From Candidatus Zixiibacteriota bacterium (GTDB taxonomy: Bacteria; Zixibacteria; MSB-5A5; GN15; FEB-12): a stretch of 64,000 bases of DNA. Numbering within the stretch: position 1 is the stretch's first letter; each line of letters starts with the position of its first letter. The stretch spans positions 93,798 to 157,797 of the forward strand of contig JAJRQO010000036.1 of NCBI GenBank assembly GCA_024280215.1. Direction: 5' to 3'. The notes under the pieces are model-generated. The model saw only the letters and a list, made by a program, of their open reading frames with translations. It made no database searches and was not told where the DNA came from. The position numbers and the translations under genes were made by a program. Of this stretch, positions 63,944-64,000 are shown in pieces.

Positions 63944-64000
63944 ATGAGCGAGATCAACAAAGATTTAATCAAAGCACTTCTTAAAGATTACAAAAAGCCC
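63944..64000 (+). CDS. N-terminus of a probable IS256-family transposase (partial)
   Basis: The first 19 codons (MSEINKDLIKALLKDYKKP) follow CAGGAG with a 7-nt spacer. They resemble the start of IS256-type mutator transposases (LxxLLKDYKxPEDLxGENGLLKQL). The gene continues outside the window, so catalytic residues cannot be checked. Inverted repeats just upstream support an insertion sequence. Confidence 0.5.
   Translation, partial: MSEINKDLIKALLKDYKKP

Overview
The window is A+T-rich DNA from a diderm (Gram-negative) bacterium. The Kdo genes kdsD-kdsC-kdsA point to lipopolysaccharide, and several outer-membrane beta-barrels and many exported lipoproteins are encoded. The ffh-rpsP-khpA-rimM-trmD-rplS block is the usual bacterial one, and TGA and TAA end ordinary genes (genetic code 11). 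A histone H1-like protein of a kind known from Bacteroidota relatives and the wealth of multihaem cytochromes suggest an uncultured FCB-like or Zixibacteria/Marinimicrobia/Calditrichota-like lineage. I cannot assign the phylum from sequence alone. Gene order and intact housekeeping genes indicate a chromosome.

Layout. 1-9 kb: end of an ABC-2 exporter, a POT-like transporter, a hydrolase, asnS and tRNA-Lys. 9-16 kb: FKBP isomerase, purA, engB, lon, a probable pseudokinase, a YraN protein, rnhB, then rsmD. 16.7-18.7 kb: a start-less frame, a class D (OXA-like) beta-lactamase and an exported protein. 19-23 kb: the ribosomal/SRP operon. 23-25.5 kb: a YeiH-type transporter without a usual start codon, then a RAYT (REP-associated) transposase embedded in copies of its palindromic repeat. 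25.5-27.8 kb: Kdo synthesis. 28-30.4 kb: a lipoprotein gene, a GIY-YIG-like gene broken by a stop, and an IS481-family element inserted into a palindromic repeat. 30.6-35 kb: a probable metal-handling island (membrane-anchor protein, HupE/UreJ, His-rich protein, outer-membrane channel, HMA lipoprotein, Cys-rich protein). 35-38 kb: membrane and PDZ proteins.

The centrepiece is 38.35-50.6 kb, which looks like a complete extracellular electron-transfer route. It has a TetR regulator with matching palindromes, a periplasmic MtrA/DmsE-like decahaem cytochrome, an MtrB/PioB-like porin interrupted by one in-frame TGA, an ImcH-like 7-haem NapC/NirT quinol dehydrogenase, and a second set of Cbc-like genes: two membrane-anchored multihaem cytochromes, a dihaem cytochrome b, a NapC-type cytochrome with 13 standard plus two expanded haem motifs, and a CbcL-like fusion of 11 haem-c motifs to a dihaem-b domain. 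Electrons would pass from menaquinol through the inner-membrane cytochromes to the decahaem/porin conduit and across the outer membrane. A further five-haem cytochrome lies at 56 kb.

50.9-64 kb: an HD-domain protein, a Lys4-type homoaconitase/aconitase, a PrpD-family dehydratase, a methyltransferase, mfd, the H1-like protein and a type II restriction-modification pair, whose nuclease end abuts what appears to be the start of an IS256-like transposase.

Intergenic DNA is unusually full of short palindromes. Many end in GTAGG/CCTAC but have different stems; others belong to the GGCAGACG...CGTCTGCC family around the RAYT gene. Several genes carry defects (missing start codons, internal stops), so either active gene decay or assembly error should be kept in mind.
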